A DNA stretch of 64,000 bases from Pseudoclavibacter triregionum. Its GTDB lineage: Bacteria > Actinomycetota > Actinomycetes > Actinomycetales > Microbacteriaceae. Made by a program: the position numbers and the translations under genes. Numbering within the stretch: the stretch's first letter is position 1; the number at the start of each line of letters is the position of its first letter. This document shows positions 37,398-46,994 of the stretch, piece after piece. A model generated the notes under the pieces. That model worked only from the letters and a program-made list of their open reading frames with translations. It did not search any database and was not told the origin of the DNA. The DNA lies in assembly GCA_910822395.1 (NCBI GenBank), contig OU365335.1, positions 248,001 through 312,000 of the forward strand. Direction: 5' to 3'.

Positions 37398-40322
37398 GTG
37401 AGCGGAACCGCACTCGAAGCCCAGGTCGCGCCCGTCTTCTCCCGCGAGCTCGACGATCTCCGAGCCGAGCTCGCGACCGACCCTTCCCAGGGCCTGGCGC
37501 CGGCCGAGGCCGCGCGCCGGCTCGCCGCGGACGGCCCGAACGAGCTCGTCGGGGCGCCGCCGGTGCCGCTGTGGCGGAAGATCCTCGCGCAGTTCCAGGA
37601 TCCGCTCGTCTACCTCCTCCTCGTCGCCGTCGTCATCTCGCTCGTCGCCTGGTGGGCCGAGGGGATGCACGAGCTGCCGGTCGACGCGATCGTCATCGTC
37701 GTCATCGTCCTCGCGAACGCCGCGCTCGGCTTCGCGCAGGAGTCGCGCGCCGAGCAGGCCGTCGCGGCGCTCGAGCAGATGAGCCAGCCGCACGCGACCG
37801 TCGTCCGAGGCGGCGAGCGGGTCGAGATCCCGGCCGTCGAGCTCGTGCTCGGCGACCTCCTCGTGCTCGGCGAGGGCGACCAGCTCGCGGCCGACGGCCG
37901 GCTCGTCTCCGCGAACGCGCTGCGCATCGCCGAGGCCTCGCTCACGGGAGAGTCCACCGCGGTGCTCAAGCATCCGGGCGTCCTCGAGGGGAAGGTCGCG
38001 CTCGGCGACCGGACGAACATGGTCTTCCGCGGCACCGCAGTCACGCAGGGCACGGGCCTCGCGATCGTCACGGCGACCGGCATGGACACGGAGATGGGCT
38101 CGGTCGCGGAGCTGCTCGGCCGCACGAAGCGCGGGCAGACGCCGCTCGAGAAGGAGATCGCGCTCGTCGGGAAGACGCTCGGCATCGCGGTCATCCTCAT
38201 CGCCATCATCGCGATGGCGGCCATCTGGCTCACGAGCGACATCCGGACGCTGCAGGACGCCGTCGGCGTGCTCCTGCTCGGCGTCTCGCTCGCGGTCGCG
38301 GCGGTGCCGGAGGGCATCCCGGCGATCCTCTCGGTCGTGCTCTCGATCGGCGTGCAGGCGATGGCGCGGCGGAACGCGATCGTGAAGACGCTGAGCTCGG
38401 TCGAGACGCTCGGGTCGGCGTCGGTCATCTGCACCGACAAGACGGGCACGCTCACGAAGAACGAGATGACCGTGCAGGAGGTGCGCACGGCGTCGGGGCG
38501 AGCGGAGGTGACGGGCCTCGGCTACTCCCCCGCCGGCGAGGTGCGGCTGCAGGACGGGCCGCACCGCGCGGAGGGCGAGCTCGTGCTCGCGGGCGCGGCG
38601 ATGGCGAGCGATGCGAGCCTGCGGGCGCCGGGGGCGGAAGGCTCGGTAGAGGGCGCCCTGGATGACCGGGCCGTCGCGCCCGCCGTCGCTGGGGCCAGCG
38701 CGGGTGCCGCATCCGGCGACTGGGAGATCCTCGGCGATCCCACCGAGGCCGCGCTCCTCGTGGCCGAGCGCAAGCTCGACTCCCCCGCGATCGACCGCGA
38801 GGCGCGCTTCGAGCGCGTCGGCGAGGTGCCCTTCACCTCCGAGCGGAAGCGCATGTCGACGATCCACCGCGACGCCGAGGACGAGCGGCCCCTGCTCGTC
38901 GTGAAGGGGGCGCCGGACGTCGTCATCCGCCGCTCCTCGCACGTGCGCCGCGGCGACGAGGTGCACCCGCTCGAGGACGCGCACCGCGAGGGCGTGCTCG
39001 CGGATGTCGAGGACATGTCGGGGCAGGCGATGCGGACGATCGGCGTCGCGTACCGGCGCCTCGAGCCAGCCGAGCTCGAGGCGGTGCGCGCGGCCGACGG
39101 CACCGTGGATGCCGACGCCGCCGAGTCGCTCGAGGAGGGGCTCGTCTACCTCGGGACGGTCGGCATGATCGACCCGGCGCGCGAGGAGGCGGAGCAGGCG
39201 GTCGGGGAGGCGAAGCGGGCGGGCATCCGGGTCATCATGATCACGGGCGACCACCCCTCGACGGCGCTGCGCATCGCGCGAGACCTCGGCATCGCCGACG
39301 AGTCGAGCCGCGCGCTCACCGGGCTCGAACTCGATGAGCTGACGGACGCCGAGTTCGCGGACGCCGTGCGCGAGGTGAGCGTCTTCGCGCGCGTCGCGCC
39401 CGAGCACAAGCTGCGGATCGTCGCGGCGCTCCAGGCCGCCGGCGAGATCGTCGCCATGACGGGCGACGGCGCGAACGACGCTCCCGCGCTCAAGGCCGCG
39501 GACATCGGCGTCGCCATGGGCATCACGGGCACCGAGGTGACGAAGCAGGCAGGCGCGATGATCCTCCGTGACGACAACTTCGCGACGATCGTCGCGGCGG
39601 TCGACCAGGGGCGCGTCATCTTCGACAACATCGCGAAGTTCCTGCGGTACCTGCTCTCGTCGAACATGGGCGAGGTCATCACCGTGCTCTTCGGTGTGCT
39701 CTTCGCCGGGCTCCTCGGGCTGCGGGACGCCTCGGCGGCGGAGGGCGCGGTGCTCGTCGTGCCGCTGCTCGCGACCCAGATCCTCTGGATCAACCTCGTC
39801 ACCGACTCGGGCCCCGCGCTCGCGCTCGGCGTGGATCCCGAGACGGATGACGTGATGGCGCGCCCGCCCCGGCGCCCGGGCCAGCGCGTCATCGACGGGC
39901 CGATGTGGGCGACGATCGTGCTCGTCGGCGCGGTCATGGGCATCTCGGCCCTGCTCACGATCGACATCTTCCTTCCGGGCGGGCTCATCCCCGGCTCGGA
40001 CTCGCTCGAGGTCGCGCGGACGGCCGGCTTCACGACGCTCGTGTTCGCGCAGCTCTTCAACGTGTTCTCGGCGCGCTCGGCGACGTCGAGCGCCTTCCGC
40101 GGGATGTTCGCGAACACGTGGCTGCTGGGGGCGGTGGCGCTCGGGGCGGTGCTGCAGTTCGCGGTCGTGGAGGTGCCGTTCCTGCAGGCGGCGTTCGGGA
40201 CGGCGCCGCTGGACGCCGCGCACTGGGCCGTCGCGCTCGCGATGGCGAGCTCGGTGCTGTGGGTCGAGGAGCTGCGGAAGCTGATCGTGCGGGCGACCGC
40301 CGGGCGCGGGCCGCGGCGCTAG
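37398..40322 (+). CDS. Cation-translocating P-type ATPase (P2-type)
   Basis: A 974-residue ion pump. The N-terminal cation-ATPase domain (ELATDPSQGLAPAEAARRLA) is followed by actuator motif SLTGEST, membrane segment 4 with PEGIPA, the phosphorylation site D in CTDKTGTLT, nucleotide-binding domain, hinge GDGANDAPALKAADIGVAMG and a C-terminal group of membrane spans. The PEGIPA motif and the C-terminal domain suggest a Ca2+/Mn2+-type P2 pump, but ion specificity is not certain. The start is GTG at 37398, just before the conserved domain. The nucleotide-binding domain carries an Ala/Gly-rich insertion (around nt 38620-38710) not typical of the family. Confidence 0.9.
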   Translation: MSGTALEAQVAPVFSRELDDLRAELATDPSQGLAPAEAARRLAADGPNELVGAPPVPLWRKILAQFQDPLVYLLLVAVVISLVAWWAEGMHELPVDAIVIVVIVLANAALGFAQESRAEQAVAALEQMSQPHATVVRGGERVEIPAVELVLGDLLVLGEGDQLAADGRLVSANALRIAEASLTGESTAVLKHPGVLEGKVALGDRTNMVFRGTAVTQGTGLAIVTATGMDTEMGSVAELLGRTKRGQTPLEKEIALVGKTLGIAVILIAIIAMAAIWLTSDIRTLQDAVGVLLLGVSLAVAAVPEGIPAILSVVLSIGVQAMARRNAIVKTLSSVETLGSASVICTDKTGTLTKNEMTVQEVRTASGRAEVTGLGYSPAGEVRLQDGPHRAEGELVLAGAAMASDASLRAPGAEGSVEGALDDRAVAPAVAGASAGAASGDWEILGDPTEAALLVAERKLDSPAIDREARFERVGEVPFTSERKRMSTIHRDAEDERPLLVVKGAPDVVIRRSSHVRRGDEVHPLEDAHREGVLADVEDMSGQAMRTIGVAYRRLEPAELEAVRAADGTVDADAAESLEEGLVYLGTVGMIDPAREEAEQAVGEAKRAGIRVIMITGDHPSTALRIARDLGIADESSRALTGLELDELTDAEFADAVREVSVFARVAPEHKLRIVAALQAAGEIVAMTGDGANDAPALKAADIGVAMGITGTEVTKQAGAMILRDDNFATIVAAVDQGRVIFDNIAKFLRYLLSSNMGEVITVLFGVLFAGLLGLRDASAAEGAVLVVPLLATQILWINLVTDSGPALALGVDPETDDVMARPPRRPGQRVIDGPMWATIVLVGAVMGISALLTIDIFLPGGLIPGSDSLEVARTAGFTTLVFAQLFNVFSARSATSSAFRGMFANTWLLGAVALGAVLQFAVVEVPFLQAAFGTAPLDAAHWAVALAMASSVLWVEELRKLIVRATAGRGPRR

Positions 40323-40330
40323 GAACTCGG

Positions 40331-40414
40331 TGGTTGAGGAGGCCCCGCAGGGACCGCCTCGCCCCCCAGTGCGCCGGTGATCGAGGAGCGCCCGCAAGGC
40401 GCGTCTCGAAACCA
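40331..40414. repeat. REP-like interspersed palindromic repeat
   Basis: Two related arms begin TGGTTGAGGAGGCCCCGCAGGG and GTGATCGAGGAGCGCCCGCAAGG and close with GCGTCTCGAAACCA. The TGGTT...AACCA ends are inverted. This matches the extragenic TGGTTGAGGAGC...GTCTCGAAACCA element common in Microbacteriaceae. The rest of the 224-bp gap (to 40546) holds only the ribosome site of the next gene. Confidence 0.6.
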
Positions 40415-40546
40415 CTGCACACAGCACGAGGTGATCGCGGAGCTCCCTCTCCCCAGCCCCCCTGCTGGAGACCGACACACCCCTTGCTCCACTCGAACAT
40501 CCGTTCTAGAATTAAGGCATCGCGAGGCCAGGGGGAGGTGACCGCG

Positions 40547-42073
40547 ATGCCCGACCGCACCACGACCGACGCGCCCATGCTCGGCGGACTCCGCATCACG
40601 TCCTTCGACGGCGAGTCCTACGGCGAGCACCGCGTCCCGCAGCACCTCAGCGACCTGCTCGACGATCTCCGCGAGAGCCATCGCGCCGAGGCGCGCGCCT
40701 CCGCCCGTCGCTCCGCCCTGCTCGCCGACATGCTCCAGCGCGCGCTCGACGCCGCCGGCGACCGGGCGACGAGCCGCGAGCTGGCCGTGCGCTCCTGCGC
40801 GGCTGAGGCCGCGATGGAGCTCCGGCTCCCGCAGCGCGGCATGCAACGTCGGCTCCACGACGCATGGACCATCGCCGTCCGCTTCCCCGCCACGCAGGCG
40901 GTCTGGTCCGACGGCGACATCTCCGAGCGCCACGCGCTCGCCATCGCCCGCCACGGCGTCTCGATCGAAGACGACGACGTCCGGGCACTCTACGAGCACG
41001 AGCTGCTCGAGCACGCCCGCGAGGTCACCGCGCCCGAGCTCGAGGCGCTCGCGGAGCGGCTCGCGGCCGAGGCCGGCGAGCTCACCCTCGACGAGCGCTA
41101 CGAGCGAGCCAAGCGCGAGCGCCACGTCCGCGTCACCGACGACGGCGACGGCATGTCCACCCTCCGCGCCCATCTCCCCTCCTACCTCGCGCACGCGATC
41201 GCCGACCGCCTCACTCAGCAGGCCAAGGCGATCCGCGAGGTGAACGAGCTCGAGGAGGCCCGCCGCCGGGCGGAGGCTCGCGGTCGCGCGGGGACGGGCG
41301 AGCCTCTCGGCGGCGCCCAGCCGTCCCGAGCCGGGCTCGGCGCGAAGTCCGACGCCGGCACGCGCGCCGCAGAAACCGGCGCGATGCCCGGCGACGCCGC
41401 TGTCGCTCCGATCGACGACCGCTCCCTCGACGAGATCCGCGCCGATCTGCTCGCCGATCTCGCGCTCGGCGGCGAGAGCCGGCAGATCGCGGACGTCCTC
41501 GGCGAGGGCGCGCCTCGCATCGTCGCGCGCATCGACATCGAGGTGCCCGCCCTCGCCCTCGCCGGCGCCTCGGCCGAGCCCGCGGAGCTCCTCGGGGTCG
41601 GCCCGATCCCCCGCCAGCAGGCGCTCGAGGCCTTCGGCGAGCACCCGGAGCTCTACCGCCTCGTCACCGATCCCGTCACGAGGCTGCCGCTCGCGAGCGA
41701 GCAGCGGCTCGCCTGGGGAGGCCTGCGGCGCACGCTCCTCGCCCGCGACCAGACCTGCCGCATGCCCGGATGCCGTCGCCCGGCCGGCCGCTGCGACGTC
41801 GACCACACGGTCCCCTGGTCCGAAGGCGGCGCGACCGAGCCGGACAACCTCGCCCACCTCTGCCGCGGCCACCACACGATGAAGCACGAGACGGCCTGGC
41901 AGGTCCGGCAGCTCGGACACGGCCTCCTGGAATGGATCTCGCCGAGCGGGCGCGTCGCCTGGGATCGCCCGCTCCGCACGCGCGTGGCCTTCGCCCGGCA
42001 GGCCGTCGAGGACGACCCGCCGAGGACCTCGAGCCCACCGCGGCCGGCCGACCCCGCAGACCCGCCCTTCTGA
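40547..42073 (+). CDS. DUF222 / HNH endonuclease domain protein
   Basis: A 508-residue protein with an N-terminal DUF222 (about residues 30-370; MELRLPQRGMQRRLHDAW, DGDISERHALAIARHG) and a C-terminal HNH nuclease motif: CRMPGCRRPAGRCDVDHTVP, EGGATEPDNLAHLCRGHH. The two CxxC-type pairs and HH/N-H residues of the HNH fold are complete. These proteins are multi-copy in actinobacteria, often linked to a group II-intron-like or REP-like mobile context; their role is unproven. The ATG at 40547 has a GGGGGAGG ribosome site; a GTG three codons earlier is also possible. Confidence 0.88.
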   Translation: MPDRTTTDAPMLGGLRITSFDGESYGEHRVPQHLSDLLDDLRESHRAEARASARRSALLADMLQRALDAAGDRATSRELAVRSCAAEAAMELRLPQRGMQRRLHDAWTIAVRFPATQAVWSDGDISERHALAIARHGVSIEDDDVRALYEHELLEHAREVTAPELEALAERLAAEAGELTLDERYERAKRERHVRVTDDGDGMSTLRAHLPSYLAHAIADRLTQQAKAIREVNELEEARRRAEARGRAGTGEPLGGAQPSRAGLGAKSDAGTRAAETGAMPGDAAVAPIDDRSLDEIRADLLADLALGGESRQIADVLGEGAPRIVARIDIEVPALALAGASAEPAELLGVGPIPRQQALEAFGEHPELYRLVTDPVTRLPLASEQRLAWGGLRRTLLARDQTCRMPGCRRPAGRCDVDHTVPWSEGGATEPDNLAHLCRGHHTMKHETAWQVRQLGHGLLEWISPSGRVAWDRPLRTRVAFARQAVEDDPPRTSSPPRPADPADPPF

Positions 42074-42106
42074 GCCCGATCAGTGCGGGGTGCTCGGCGT
42101 GCGCGG

Positions 42107-43505
42107 CTACTGGTACGAGACGAACACCGGGTGCGGCTCGATGGCGACCGTCTGGGCGGGGGTGAACGTGGGGGTGTCCTCGTCGATGAAGTTCTTCCAG
42201 CCCAGCTCGATGCCCTCAGGGAGGTCCTCCTGCAGGTGCTCCCAGGTGCCCATCTTGTCGCCCGGCGTCCCGTGGCCGTCGACGTGGAGGAGCAGCGCGA
42301 GCTCGTCGTACGTGGTGTCGAGCGTCTCGCGCTCGGTGACCATCGACGGAGTGAACTGATGGATGATCGCGATCTTCGGCGGCAGGCCCCGGCTCGACGT
42401 GAGCTCGGCGAGCCACGCCAGCGCCTCGTTCACCTCGGCAGCCGTCACGCTGCCGATCTGCTCGAGGTGCTTCTGCCCGGGCTTCAGCCGCCACTCCGAG
42501 GCGAGCGCGATGCCCACATGCGGCAGCGCGAAGAGCTCCTCGTACTGCTTCGCGCCCTCCTCGCCCGCCCGCTCGACCCACGGACGGATGACGTCGACGC
42601 TCGCCTCGTTCGAGTAGTCCCCGTCCCCCAGCGCGCCCGAGGCGACCGTCGTGATGATCTCGAAGGTCGGGACCACCGTCCGCCCGGTCACCCGCTCGTA
42701 CTCCTCCGCACGCGCCTTCACCTCGGCGACCGCGGCGTCGAGGTCGCGCTCCCCCAGGACTCCGAGCACGGGCTCGCCCGGCTGGCCGTAGTGGGCGATG
42801 TAGAGCCGGCCATCGAAGCGCAGGAGGCCGCCGCCGGGCAGCTCGGGGTGGGTCGCCGCCGCCGCGAAGCGCGGACCGAAGCGCTCGCCGGCGAACGAGC
42901 CGCCCATCGCGAGCACGAGTTGGCCGGCGTGCTCGCGGGCGGTCGCCGTCGTCTCGCTCGTCGCCCGCGGATCGCCGCCGGGCATCGCCACCTCCGCACC
43001 CGAGGCGGCCGCGATCCCGGCGCGGACCACGGCATCCACCGCGGCATCGACGGCCGTCCCATCCGTGAGCAGAAGGGCGCCCGGCGACTCGACCGCGATC
43101 TCCACGCGGGGCAGGCCGGCGGCGTCGACGTTCGACGGGTCCACGGAGACGGTCGGCGTGCCGCCGGGGCCCGAGAGCACGTCGCCGGACGCCTGCGCCA
43201 CCGTCGTCGCGCCGAGGCGGGCGAGCTCGGCCGCGAGGCCCAGACCGTCGACGAGGATCGGCACCCGGAGCCGGGCGGCGTCGTCCGCGAGGCCGGCGAC
43301 CTGCGCCTCGCTCGCGACGAGCACGAGCTCGCTGCGATCGAAGAGGCGCTGGGACGCCTCGATCGAGACCGCGGCCGCGTCATCCGTCGACACGGCGGCG
43401 CCCTGGCCGACCGCCTGCGAGAAGGCGACCTCCGCGCTCGGGCCGAGCGGCGACCCCGCGCAGCCGGGAAGGGTAGCCGGGTCGAGTGTCCGACGCGCGC
43501 ACGCA
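42107..43505 (-). pseudogene. Secreted protein of unknown function, 5'-truncated
   Basis: About 465 codons of a well-conserved-looking protein: a cell-wall-binding-repeat-like N-terminal half (SIEASQRLFDRSELVLVASE, LGLAAELARLGATTVAQASG) and a C-terminal half with YIAHYGQPGEPVLGVLGERD, FEIITTVASGALGDGDYSNE and LHVDGHGTPGDKMGTW. The frame is open to 43609, but a 12-bp terminator stem lies in it at 43509-43537, and between 43505 and the conserved region there is no ATG or GTG start and no signal peptide, although LPGC could be a lipobox remnant. The start was probably removed when the flanking accessory DNA arrived. The function is unknown. Confidence 0.6.
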
Positions 43506-43508
43506 AGT

Positions 43509-43537
43509 AGGCCCCGGAGCGGGGAGCTCCGGGGCCT
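43509..43537. terminator. Hairpin terminator at the left edge of the lactate island
   Basis: AGGCCCCGGAGC pairs perfectly with GCTCCGGGGCCT (12 bp) across loop GGGGA. It lies upstream of the truncated gene and marks where foreign sequence starts. Confidence 0.75.
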
Positions 43538-43689
43538 TGCCCGTGGACCTCCGTAGAGAGTTTGAGAACCCCTGCCCACACCTGAAAACTCTGTCTTTGC
43601 GCAGGTCACGGGGCTTCTACAACCACGACCAGCGCTCCTCTGAGCCTACTGTGTCCGACTCTAGGGGGCGAGTGGTGCGATCACTTGGG

Positions 43690-43884
43690 ATGGCTCAAAC
43701 CCTCCTTCGCCCGGAGCAGATCGACGATCTGGTGGCGCAGTACCGCGAGGGCGCAACGCTCGTGGAACTGGCATCCGTGTTCGGCGTGAACCGCCGCACG
43801 GTCGCCACCCACCTCACCCGGCGGGAGGTGACGATCCGCCGTCGATCTCGGCGACCGCCTCGTGGGCCTGCTCCGGGGTTGTGA
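43690..43884 (+). pseudogene. Recombinase-associated helix-turn-helix ORF, 3' end replaced
   Basis: MAQTLLRPEQIDDLVAQYRE, then GATLVELASVFGVNRRTVAT and HLTRREVTIR: a resolvase-type HTH of the small proteins encoded beside actinobacterial serine recombinases. After ~residue 50 (near nt 43845) the homology stops and the frame runs antisense through the next fragment. The 150 bp before it hold no gene that I can see. Confidence 0.6.
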
Positions 43885-44038
43885 TGAACGGGATCTTGCG
43901 GCGTGTGAACTCCACGCTGGGGAACTGGTTGAGGATGAGGTTACCCAGCGTCTCGGCTGAGATACCCGTACCCCCGGCGAGGAAGCACACCGGGGTGGCG
44001 CCGCCACCCACACTGGGCCGTGCGTTCGAGCTCGTCAC
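43845..44038 (-). pseudogene. N-terminal fragment of a PEP-synthase-regulator (DUF299/PPSR) homologue
   Basis: Starting at GTG 44038 the minus strand reads PVCFLAGGTGISAETLGNLI, then LNQFPSVEFTRRKIPFIT and HEAVAEID. This is the conserved N-terminus of the kinase/pyrophosphorylase family that regulates phosphoenolpyruvate synthase and pyruvate phosphate dikinase. Only ~65 of ~270 residues remain; the frame ends in junction sequence. It lies 15 bp downstream of lutC, so it was probably part of the lactate-to-gluconeogenesis gene set at its source. Confidence 0.75.
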
Positions 44039-44053
44039 CGTCCCACCGTCCCA

Positions 44054-44701
44054 TCAGCCGGTCACGAGGACGACGACGAGGGTGCGCGGTCCGTGGACGC
44101 CCTCGACGCGCTCGAGCTCGATGTCGCTCGTCGCGCTGGGACCGCTGATCCACGTCAGGGGGCGGGTGTCGCCCGCCCCCGGTCGGAGCCGGCGCACCGA
44201 CTCGGGCACGTCGTGGACGACCTGGTCGGCGCGGATGACGCAGACGTGGGTGTCCGGGACGAGGGTGATGGCGCGGCGCCCCTGGTCCTCCCTGTGGTCG
44301 AGGACGATCGTCCCCGTCGTGGCGATCCCGACCGCGGAGGCGGTGACGACGCCGTCGATGGAGTCGAGATCGGCCGAGGTGAGGGAGAGGGAGTCCGGGA
44401 CGACCGTGGCGACCGAGCCGATGGCGTCGACCCAGGCCTCGTCGAGGCCACCCGGAACGACGACCGAGCCGCACCCGTGCTCCCGGAGGGCGCCCGCGAT
44501 GGCGTCGGCGACCCCGCCGGGCTCGACCCGCAGCACCTGCGCCCGGTAGTCGGCGACGTTCTCGGCGAACAGCTCGAGCGTCTCGGCCGGTCCGGAGGAG
44601 ACCTCCTCGGTGACGGTTCCGCTCTCGCCGGAGCCCATCGGGGAGACGACGTCGGCCGTCGCCCCGCGGACCCGAGCGAGGATGTCCTCCCGGGCGCTCA
44701 T
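44054..44701 (-). CDS. lutC: LutC-type LUD-domain lactate utilisation protein
   Basis: A 215-residue LUD-domain protein (AREDILARVRGA, LFAENVADYRAQVLRV, TASAVGIATTGTIVLDH, VCVIRADQVVHDVPE, ISGPSATSDIELERVEGVHG). LutC is the third component of the LutABC L-lactate dehydrogenase complex. ATG 44701 overlaps the lutB stop as ATGA. The C-terminal VEGVHGPR motif is intact, so the gene is complete although the next gene is broken. Confidence 0.93.
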   Translation of the reverse strand: MSAREDILARVRGATADVVSPMGSGESGTVTEEVSSGPAETLELFAENVADYRAQVLRVEPGGVADAIAGALREHGCGSVVVPGGLDEAWVDAIGSVATVVPDSLSLTSADLDSIDGVVTASAVGIATTGTIVLDHREDQGRRAITLVPDTHVCVIRADQVVHDVPESVRRLRPGAGDTRPLTWISGPSATSDIELERVEGVHGPRTLVVVLVTG

Positions 44702-46209
44702 CGGGACGCCCCCTTCCCCGAGCCGGAGCCCCGTTCGCGAGCCCACCACTGTCGGAACGTCTCCTTCGGCGGGGTCGGGATGTCGCGGGCGTTGGTCCAG
44801 GCGCCCAGACCCGGGACGGAGCGGATGGTCCGGTCGCCGAGGACCCGGCCGGCGAGGGTCGCGGCCCGCTGCGCCGCCGAGAGCCGACGCGGGTCGGAGA
44901 ATAGCCAGGCGGTCGCACTCATGGCGGCCGACTCGGCGGTCCGCCCGCCCTCGTCCGCGACCTGCGCCCGCAGCTCGACGAGCATCTCGGGGATGTTGAT
45001 CCGCACCGGGCAGGCGTCGAAGCACGCACCGCAGAGGCTCGAGGCGAACGGCAGCGACTTGTCGATGGCCGTGCCCGTGCCCCGCAGCTGCGGGTTGAGC
45101 ACCGCACCGATGGGACCGGGATAGACGGAGCCGTATGCGTGGCCCCCGGTGCGCTCGTAGACCGGACAGGCGTTCAGGCAGGCTGAGCAGCGGATACACC
45201 GCAGCGCCTGGCGGCCGTGCCGGTCGCCGAGTACGTGGCTGCGCCCGTTGTCGAGGAGGATGACGTGGACCTCGGAGGGGCCGTCCCCCTCATGGACCCC
45301 GCTCCACATCGTCGTGTAGGGGTTCATCCGCTCGCCGGTGCTCGAGCGCGGGAGCAGCTGGAGGAGTGGGCTGAGGTCCTCGAAGGTGGGCAGGACCTTC
45401 TCGATGCCGACGACGGAGATGAGTGTCTCGGGCAGAGTGAGGCACATCCGGCCGTTGCCCTCGCTCTCGACGACGACGAGCGTGCCCGTGTCGGCGATCG
45501 CGAAGTTGGCCCCGGAGACACCGACCTTGGCGCGGAGGAACTTCTCACGCAGGTGCAGGCGCGCCGCCTCGGCGAGCCGGGCCGGGTCGTCGGTGAGGTC
45601 GGCCGGCGCCGGGCGGCCCACGGCCTGCATCTCGCGCAGGAAGATCTCGCGGATCTCGCTGCGGTTGCGGTGGATCGCGGGGACGAGGATGTGGCTGGGC
45701 CGGTCATGACCGAGCTGGACGATGAGCTCGGCGAGGTCGGTCTCCCAGGCGTGGATCCCCGCCTCCTCGAGGGCCTCGTTGAGCTCGATCTCCTGGGTGA
45801 CCATCGACTTGACCTTGACGACCTCGTCGGCCTCCTTGGCCCGGACGATGTCGAGGACGATCCGGTTCGCGTCAGCGGCGTCCCGCGCCCAGTGCACCGT
45901 TGCGCCGTTTGCCGTGAGGCTCTCCTCGAGCCGGACGAGGTAGTCGGCGAGATGGTGCAGGGCCTCGTCCTTGGCGGCCGCCCCGGCCAGGCGCAGGTCC
46001 TCCCAGTGCGGCACCTCGGCGACGACCCGGGCGCGCTTGCCGCGGATGGTGTGGGTGGCGTGCCTCAGGTTCCGTCGCTGCTGGGTGTTCGCCAGGGCCT
46101 CGCGGGCCCCGGTGGGGAACTTCGGCATCCCGATGAAGGTCGGTGCGGTCTCCTGCAGCGGTCCCGGGACGGGCGGCCGCACGGACGACGGCGACGGGTT
46201 GGTCGTCAC
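44698..46209 (-). CDS. lutB: LutB-type iron-sulfur lactate utilisation protein
   Basis: A 503-residue protein with an N-terminal LUD domain (ALANTQQRRNLRHATHTIRG, TGTLVVVESEGNGRMCLTLP) and a C-terminal ferredoxin-type domain with two 4Fe-4S clusters: CIRCSACLNACPVY near residue 335 and CGACFDACPV near 390. It passes electrons from lactate oxidation. GTG 46209 overlaps the lutA stop as GTGA. Full family length, all cluster cysteines present. Confidence 0.94.
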   Translation of the reverse strand: MTTNPSPSSVRPPVPGPLQETAPTFIGMPKFPTGAREALANTQQRRNLRHATHTIRGKRARVVAEVPHWEDLRLAGAAAKDEALHHLADYLVRLEESLTANGATVHWARDAADANRIVLDIVRAKEADEVVKVKSMVTQEIELNEALEEAGIHAWETDLAELIVQLGHDRPSHILVPAIHRNRSEIREIFLREMQAVGRPAPADLTDDPARLAEAARLHLREKFLRAKVGVSGANFAIADTGTLVVVESEGNGRMCLTLPETLISVVGIEKVLPTFEDLSPLLQLLPRSSTGERMNPYTTMWSGVHEGDGPSEVHVILLDNGRSHVLGDRHGRQALRCIRCSACLNACPVYERTGGHAYGSVYPGPIGAVLNPQLRGTGTAIDKSLPFASSLCGACFDACPVRINIPEMLVELRAQVADEGGRTAESAAMSATAWLFSDPRRLSAAQRAATLAGRVLGDRTIRSVPGLGAWTNARDIPTPPKETFRQWWARERGSGSGKGASR

Positions 46210-46994
46210 GCCTGGTCCTCCTCTGTCGAGGCGAGGATCTCGGCCAGGTGCATCCGGCGCACGCCGGAGCGCTGCCGTCCGAGGATCCCGCCGATGTGGG
46301 CCAGGCACGAGTTGTCCCCGGCGACGAGCACCTCCGCGCCGGTCCCGACGACCTGGCGGGCCTTCTCCGAGCCCATGGCGATCGAGACGTCGGCGTTCTT
46401 CACGGCGAACGTGCCTCCGAAGCCGCAGCACTCCTCCGCGCCGGGTAGCTCGACGAGGTCGATGCCGCGCACCGCCTTCAGGAGTCGGAGCGGCCGGTCG
46501 CCCACGCGGAGCATCCGCAGGGAGTGGCAGGTCGGGTGGTAGGTGACCCGGTGCGGGAAGTACGCGCCGACGTCGACGACTCCGAGGACGTCGACGAGGA
46601 ACTCCGAGAGCTCGTACACCTTCGGGGCCACCTCGGCGACCCGGTCCGCCAGGACGCCGTCTCCGGCGTGCTCCGCGATCCCGGGATGCTGTTCGCGCAC
46701 CGACCCGACGCATGACCCCGAAGGAGCGACGACGGCGTCGTACTCGCCGAAGACGTCGACGAAGCGGCGCACGAGAGGGAGAGCGTCCCGGCCGTAGCCG
46801 GTGTTCGTGAGCATCTGCCCGCAGCAGGTCTGCTCCGGGGGGAACTCCACGGTGACTCCGAGCCGCTCGAGCAGGCGCACCGTCGCCTTGGGCGTCTCGG
46901 GCCACATCGTGTCGTTGAAACACGTCGCGAAGAGGGCGACACGCAGCTCTGAGACAGGCTTGTCGAGCGTGGGGCGGGAGGTTTCGGTGCTCAT
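46206..46994 (-). CDS. lutA: LutA-type CCG-domain lactate utilisation protein
   Basis: A 262-residue protein with two CCG domains, each with a CX(n)CCG motif: TCCGQMLTNTGY and CCGFGGTFAVKN. The family binds heterodisulfide-reductase-like iron-sulfur clusters. It works with LutB and LutC to oxidise L-lactate to pyruvate. ATG 46994 overlaps the lctP stop as ATGA, so the operon is fully coupled: lctP-lutA-lutB-lutC. Confidence 0.94.
   Translation of the reverse strand: MSTETSRPTLDKPVSELRVALFATCFNDTMWPETPKATVRLLERLGVTVEFPPEQTCCGQMLTNTGYGRDALPLVRRFVDVFGEYDAVVAPSGSCVGSVREQHPGIAEHAGDGVLADRVAEVAPKVYELSEFLVDVLGVVDVGAYFPHRVTYHPTCHSLRMLRVGDRPLRLLKAVRGIDLVELPGAEECCGFGGTFAVKNADVSIAMGSEKARQVVGTGAEVLVAGDNSCLAHIGGILGRQRSGVRRMHLAEILASTEEDQA

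Noticed and set aside
43540-43580. Possible second copy of the tRNA-Ala 3' end (GTGGACC...GAACCCCTG)
   Set aside because: The two short matches have different spacing and no T-arm pairing, so it does not support an attachment-site repeat.
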